From Stercorarius parasiticus (taxonomy: Eukaryota; Chordata; Aves; Charadriiformes; Stercorariidae): 64,000 nucleotides of DNA. Below the pieces are notes generated by a model. That model did not search any database. It saw only the letters and a list, made by a program, of their open reading frames with translations, and was not told the DNA's origin. The stretch is from contig VWZL01001362.1 in the NCBI GenBank assembly GCA_013396915.1, positions 358,893-422,892 on the forward strand, written 5' to 3'. A program made the translations under genes and the position numbers. Positions 62,201-64,000 of the stretch are shown piece after piece (the first letter of the stretch is position 1; every line of letters begins with the position of its first letter).

Positions 62201-63281
62201 TGCTAAAATCCTTTCCATTAGCACAGTGATCCCCTTCTCCTGTTGGTGTAGTCACTGAATGAGACAAGGAGAAAGACTTTAATTTCTGTTGACATTCATT
62301 AGGAGTTGTAGCTTCATTCACATTGGCCACGGTAGGGTTAAATGACAGACGACGAGGAGGAGGATCTAGAATCTGATTCCACTTTGCACCCAATAGGGCA
62401 GGTGAAACAGCGGCATCTGAAAAAGTGTTTAAATAAGAGAACTTACTGTCCTGTTAACACTACAGATTCAGTTAACTCTGTTGCATTTGAATGCCCCAAA
62501 TATAAATGTAGAGATGCTCAAATACGGGTACAATAGTAAAGCACATCTGCCATAACTAACATTCTTGGTCAACCATTAGTAGTGTAATTGCATAATGTTT
62601 CTGGAACTTCAGTAGGTTGAAGGTTGGAGGTACACCAATTAGTATCAGGTTGAATTTGCACAAGCAACTTTCAACTATTGATTAATGTACTTTAGACAGC
62701 TAGAAATGCCTAGAAAGATTCCCACTCCCATAAAATGTTAACTTCCTTGACAGCACAGAAGTAGCAATTAGACTAAGAAAAAAATTTAATACTTCAAATA
62801 TGATAACTTTCAGTATATGATTTATGTGACCTAATAAAACACTTCTATGCTTGAGTCTCCCAAAACGGCAAAAGAAGCTTAAAATAAATTTTGCCTAATT
62901 TGTTTAAAATGAATTATTAAAATATTGCCACTGAGATAAAGCTTCACAAAACCTTTCTTTAAAAGGTGTACGGAAGATTTTCTATTAAGAGTGAGAAATT
63001 TTAAAAACATAAACAAGATGAATGGAAACAGAAGTGAATACTAACAAATACTGAAGACCCAACATGCAAAATTAACAGATGTTTTTTGCAAATTCTGAGA
63101 TTAATTCGCAACTCAAAACCAAAAAGGTTATCACAGCTCTCTCTCTTTTCAATGGTGTTCTCTGTAGAATACATCTAATGTGCATCTACGATCTTGTTCA
63201 AAATGACTCACCTTCGTTTTGCTCAAATTCATCTAAAACCTTATCGAGGTTATATGCCTCTGCTTGGAAATAGTTCTCCAT
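26052..63281 (-). CDS. ZFYVE9: ZFYVE9 (SARA, SMAD anchor for receptor activation), complete CDS, 17 coding exons
   Basis: Exons in order of transcription: 63281-63212, 62416-60339, 55296-55197, 51589-51413, 51075-50906, 50133-50010, 48264-48142, 46898-46743, 38797-38573, 36159-36077, 35334-35230, 32527-32377, 30903-30823, 29445-29283, 28335-28230, 27217-27041 and 26213-26052. Phases agree throughout and give 1416 residues; human SARA is about 1425. Layout: disordered acidic N-terminus (to about 685), FYVE finger (about 686-748) with [14 protein letters not shown] and RVC motifs and eight cysteines, SMAD-binding region (about 760-823), RVWF motif at 817-820, and the SARA C-terminal domain to the end. 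The FYVE finger binds PI3P on early endosomes. SARA recruits SMAD2/3 to activated TGF-beta receptors. The paralogue ZFYVE16 (endofin) is unlikely because the SMAD-binding region matches SARA closely. Confidence 0.98.
26214..27040 (-). other. ZFYVE9 last coding intron
   Basis: About 0.8 kb, locally GC-rich at 26240-26350. No exon or repeat that I can support. Confidence 0.8.
27041..27217 (-). CDS. ZFYVE9: ZFYVE9 penultimate coding exon
   Basis: Residues 1305-1363: [40 protein letters not shown] and [19 protein letters not shown]. The acceptor is tccttcag and the donor caa|gtaagt, with phase 0 at both ends. Confidence 0.98.
28230..28335 (-). CDS. ZFYVE9: ZFYVE9 exon: C-terminal domain
   Basis: Residues 1269-1304: [20 protein letters not shown] then [16 protein letters not shown]. 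The acceptor is ttttacag and the donor gag|gtaagt, ending in phase 0. Confidence 0.97.
29283..29445 (-). CDS. ZFYVE9: ZFYVE9 exon: C-terminal domain
   Basis: Residues 1215-1268: [40 protein letters not shown] and IHWVEDDK-like sequence ([14 protein letters not shown]). The acceptor is tccctag and the donor aaggg|gtaagt, ending in phase 2. Confidence 0.97.
30823..30903 (-). CDS. ZFYVE9: ZFYVE9 exon: C-terminal domain
   Basis: Residues 1188-1214: [20 protein letters not shown] then AKSSIVE. The acceptor is gttgcag and the donor gaag|gtaaga, with phase 1 at both ends. Confidence 0.97.
30904..32376 (-). other. ZFYVE9 intron
   Basis: 1.5 kb of unremarkable sequence. Short frames here are not supported by splice sites or recognisable products. 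Confidence 0.8.
32377..32527 (-). CDS. ZFYVE9: ZFYVE9 exon: C-terminal domain
   Basis: Residues 1138-1187: [40 protein letters not shown] and [10 protein letters not shown]. The acceptor is gtttgcag and the donor aagg|gtgaga, ending in phase 1. Confidence 0.97.
32935..33050 (+). mobile_element. Degraded MIR/CORE-SINE-like fragment
   Basis: Blocks in order: aatcctggttctgcca, tctctgtgcttccctgct, gaaactgggatcagtgttcc. They resemble MIR GGCTCTGCCACTTA, CTCTGTGCCTCAGTTTCC and AAATGGGGATAATA. ZFYVE9 is on the opposite strand. Confidence 0.5.
33354..33375 (+). repeat. AAAC tetranucleotide repeat
   Basis: About five units (gaaacaaacaaacaaac) ending in an A run, in a ZFYVE9 intron. Confidence 0.85.
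35230..35334 (-). CDS. ZFYVE9: ZFYVE9 exon: C-terminal domain
   Basis: Residues 1103-1137: [20 protein letters not shown] then [15 protein letters not shown]. The acceptor is aattaccag and the donor gag|gtaatg, with phase 0 at both ends. Confidence 0.97.
36077..36159 (-). CDS. ZFYVE9: ZFYVE9 exon: C-terminal domain
   Basis: Residues 1075-1102: [20 protein letters not shown] then HTIMNLLA. The acceptor is tatcctag and the donor gca|gtaagt, ending in phase 0. Confidence 0.97.
36160..38572 (-). other. ZFYVE9 intron with a GC-richer block
   Basis: 2.4 kb. From about 36990 to 37540 the composition is richer in G and C than its flanks and one minus-strand frame stays open for 183 codons. It is not assigned to ZFYVE9 because the flanking exons join in phase without it. 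Confidence 0.75.
38573..38797 (-). CDS. ZFYVE9: ZFYVE9 exon: C-terminal domain
   Basis: Residues 1000-1074: [40 protein letters not shown] and [18 protein letters not shown]. It follows the longest intron of the window (38798-46742). The acceptor is gttcatag and the donor ggc|gtaagt, ending in phase 1. Confidence 0.97.
38798..46742 (-). other. Longest intron of the window (ZFYVE9)
   Basis: 7.9 kb. It contains a short CA-rich stretch at 45470-45497 and TA/CA-rich sequence at 46037-46062. Open frames near 40509-40883 and 42866-43213 have no recognisable product. No RNA gene was recognised. Confidence 0.75.
45470..45497 (+). repeat. Imperfect CA/TG microsatellite
   Basis: Short alternating AC stretch (catacacacacacacgtacg) in the longest ZFYVE9 intron. 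It has interruptions, so it is probably not highly variable. Confidence 0.85.
46743..46898 (-). CDS. ZFYVE9: ZFYVE9 exon: C-terminal domain
   Basis: Residues 948-999: [20 protein letters not shown] then [20 protein letters not shown] and [12 protein letters not shown]. The acceptor is cttcgcag and the donor gcag|gtagga. Confidence 0.97.
47703..47722 (+). repeat. Short CA repeat
   Basis: gtacacacgcacacacacag in the intron between the 48142 and 46898 exon boundaries of ZFYVE9. Short and interrupted. Confidence 0.8.
48142..48264 (-). CDS. ZFYVE9: ZFYVE9 exon: start of C-terminal domain
   Basis: Residues 907-947: [20 protein letters not shown] then [20 protein letters not shown]. The acceptor is tttcatag and the donor aatt|gtaagt, ending in phase 1. 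Confidence 0.97.
48265..50009 (-). other. ZFYVE9 intron with conserved-element-like sequence
   Basis: 1.7 kb, strongly A/T-rich. The part from about 49560 to 49980 has several TAAT cores and low simple-repeat content, the texture of a conserved noncoding element. That is an impression, not evidence of conservation. Confidence 0.5.
50010..50133 (-). CDS. ZFYVE9: ZFYVE9 exon: linker to C-terminal domain
   Basis: Residues 866-906, containing [20 protein letters not shown] and [10 protein letters not shown], which are nearly invariant in SARA. The acceptor is cttgtag and the donor gag|gtgagg, ending in phase 1. Confidence 0.97.
50906..51075 (-). CDS. ZFYVE9: ZFYVE9 exon with RVWF motif
   Basis: Residues 809-865: [20 protein letters not shown] then [13 protein letters not shown] and a Thr/Ser-rich tail. 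RVWF fits the RVxF consensus for docking protein phosphatase 1, a partner reported for SARA. The acceptor is ctctctag and the donor gaa|gtaagg. Confidence 0.97.
51185..51265 (-). mobile_element. Possible diverged CR1 fragment
   Basis: The plus strand gtgggctgtaagggacttaa followed by gacatcatctagtgcattcc resembles the reverse complement of the avian CR1 3' end (GGTTGGAAGGGACC, AGATCATCTAGTCCAACC). It lies between two ZFYVE9 exons. Only a short match, so uncertain. Confidence 0.4.
51413..51589 (-). CDS. ZFYVE9: ZFYVE9 exon: core of the SMAD-binding domain
   Basis: Residues 750-808, containing [40 protein letters not shown] and GVLKHPGAE. In structures of the human complex this segment (rigid coil, helix and strand) lies along the SMAD2/3 MH2 domain. 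The exon is 177 bases with phase 1 at both ends, so skipping it would preserve frame. Confidence 0.97.
51590..55196 (-). other. ZFYVE9 intron between FYVE and SMAD-binding exons
   Basis: 3.6 kb, A/T-rich. No gene or repeat that I can support. TA-rich sequence occurs near 51920-51935. Confidence 0.8.
55197..55296 (-). CDS. ZFYVE9: ZFYVE9 exon: second half of FYVE finger
   Basis: Residues 717-749: [20 protein letters not shown] then [13 protein letters not shown]. It supplies the last four zinc-ligand cysteines (719, 722, 740, 743) and the RVC motif. Human SARA has CASCC where this copy has CAACC. The acceptor is tttcag and the donor atg|gtaagt, ending in phase 1. Confidence 0.98.
55297..60338 (-). 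other. ZFYVE9 intron splitting the FYVE finger
   Basis: 5.0 kb. The intron divides the FYVE finger after the [10 protein letters not shown] motif. I see only A/T-rich sequence and short chance frames. Confidence 0.85.
60339..62416 (-). CDS. ZFYVE9: ZFYVE9 giant N-terminal exon: acidic region and first half of FYVE finger
   Basis: Residues 24-716 in one 2078-base exon. Most of it is acidic, Ser/Asn-rich and probably disordered. Conserved islands include [75 protein letters not shown] and [15 protein letters not shown]. The end enters the FYVE finger: WVPD at 686, Cys695 and Cys698, then [10 protein letters not shown] at 707-716. The donor is aag|gtaagt in phase 0. Many residues differ from mammals between the islands, as is usual for this region. 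Confidence 0.98.
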
Positions 63282-63316
63282 TTGTCAGGGAAAGACCACC
63301 AGATTCCTGTCTGAAC
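63212..63316 (-). CDS. ZFYVE9: ZFYVE9 first coding exon (5' UTR part 63282-63316)
   Basis: The ATG is at 63281-63279 and the product begins [20 protein letters not shown], identical in style to mammalian SARA. An in-frame TGA lies two codons upstream (63287-63285), which fixes the start. The start context has G at +4 but no purine at -3. The acceptor ctggcag gives 35 bases of 5' UTR in this exon, so at least one more 5' UTR exon and the promoter lie beyond the window. The donor is gaag|gtgagt, ending in phase 1. Confidence 0.95.
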
Positions 63317-64000
63317 CTGCCAGAGAACAAATTACAATCAGATATTTAACCTTCAGTCAGCAGTGTTCTACTACATATTGCCCTGATTTAAGGGGAAAAG
63401 TGGTCCTTTGTAAATCAAATTTTACATACATTACATGCATAAATCAGAAGTATTTTACAGGAATAAAAATTTTGTGTGTGTTTAAACTTGTTTAATTCAG
63501 ATTAACCACCTCCCCAGACCTGCTTTAGATTTTATTACTTCCCATCTCCCAGCTTTATAAATACATTTTTAAAAATGTTAAAATTTAAGCAAAACCCAGA
63601 TATTTTTTTTTAGATCATAGTATTTGCAAACACTTGCAAAATAATGTTTTTAAAAATCCTGACACACAAATAAAAAAGTAAACATGTTGATGTGAACCAG
63701 GTGTCTGCAGCAACAACATTTGAAGAACACAGGTTCATTTTTACACAGTGGCTGTCACAGCAACAGAAAATATCCTCATCAGATGAATAAAAGAATACCA
63801 AGCAAACAAAGTTTGCAAATCCATGTCAGTTCAAAGTAGAATGTATTCCACACCACAGAACTTATAAAACAATATGCACATCTGTCCCTATGCTTAATTC
63901 AATACATTTTCCATTTAGTGTGGCAGATCTTTTTGAGAGGCCAAAATAAAAGGAAATTTTTTTCAGGATTTGGAAGAAAATTATATACAGGCAGCACATC
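63317..64000 (-). other. ZFYVE9 intron upstream of first coding exon
   Basis: From the acceptor before the start-codon exon to the window edge. No promoter-like GC-rich sequence is visible, so the promoter and first exon are probably further upstream. Confidence 0.75.

Noticed and set aside
1..64000. Search for CRISPR arrays, operons, phage genes, tRNA or rRNA genes
   Set aside because: The window is intron-rich vertebrate DNA. No regularly spaced repeats, no clustered long prokaryote-type frames, and no recognisable tRNA or rRNA sequence were seen.

Overview
This is vertebrate nuclear DNA holding two protein-coding genes split into many short exons, arranged tail to tail. The left gene (plus strand, exons from 1063 to a stop at 20860) is CC2D1B. 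Its first exons lie upstream of the window. The right gene (minus strand, start codon at 63281, stop at 26052) is ZFYVE9, which encodes SARA, and its coding sequence is complete here. Both were identified by recognising the translated exons. Every coding exon below has AG/GT boundaries and a reading phase that matches its neighbours. In mammals these two genes are also convergent neighbours, so the synteny supports the calls and favours CC2D1B over its paralogue CC2D1A.

The organism is most likely a bird or another sauropsid. ZFYVE9 takes only about 37 kb from start to stop, whereas the mammalian gene is several times longer. Interspersed repeats are sparse: I see only a few degraded MIR/CORE-SINE-like pieces and one possible CR1 piece, with no young Alu, B1 or L1-like insertions. 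The species cannot be named from this. One ambiguous base (n at 2951) shows that this is an assembly.

Layout: 1-1062 is CC2D1B intron. From 1063 to 20860 there are 18 coding exons covering the end of the first DM14 repeat, the second to fourth DM14 repeats, and the C2 region. From 20861 to about 23735 lie the 3' UTR and a probable 3' UTR intron. About 23735 to 26051 is the convergent intergenic region plus the ZFYVE9 3' UTR, with candidate poly(A) signals, a G-quadruplex motif and hairpins. From 26052 to 63316 there are 17 ZFYVE9 coding exons read right to left: a very large acidic N-terminal exon, a FYVE finger split over two exons, the SMAD-binding region, and the SARA C-terminal domain. 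From 63317 to 64000 is the intron before the first coding exon.

Functionally, both products act in endosomal membrane biology. CC2D1B is a DM14/C2 protein of the Lgd family that binds CHMP4-type ESCRT-III subunits. SARA is a PI3P-binding early-endosome adaptor that presents SMAD2/3 to the TGF-beta receptor. I found no operon, CRISPR array, phage, RNA gene or new multi-gene system. The most interesting leftovers are regulatory or structural: the UTR G-quadruplex, a hairpin at a poly(A) site, a structured GC-rich block in the CC2D1B UTR, a hairpin close to a splice acceptor, and an unexplained 183-codon intronic ORF.
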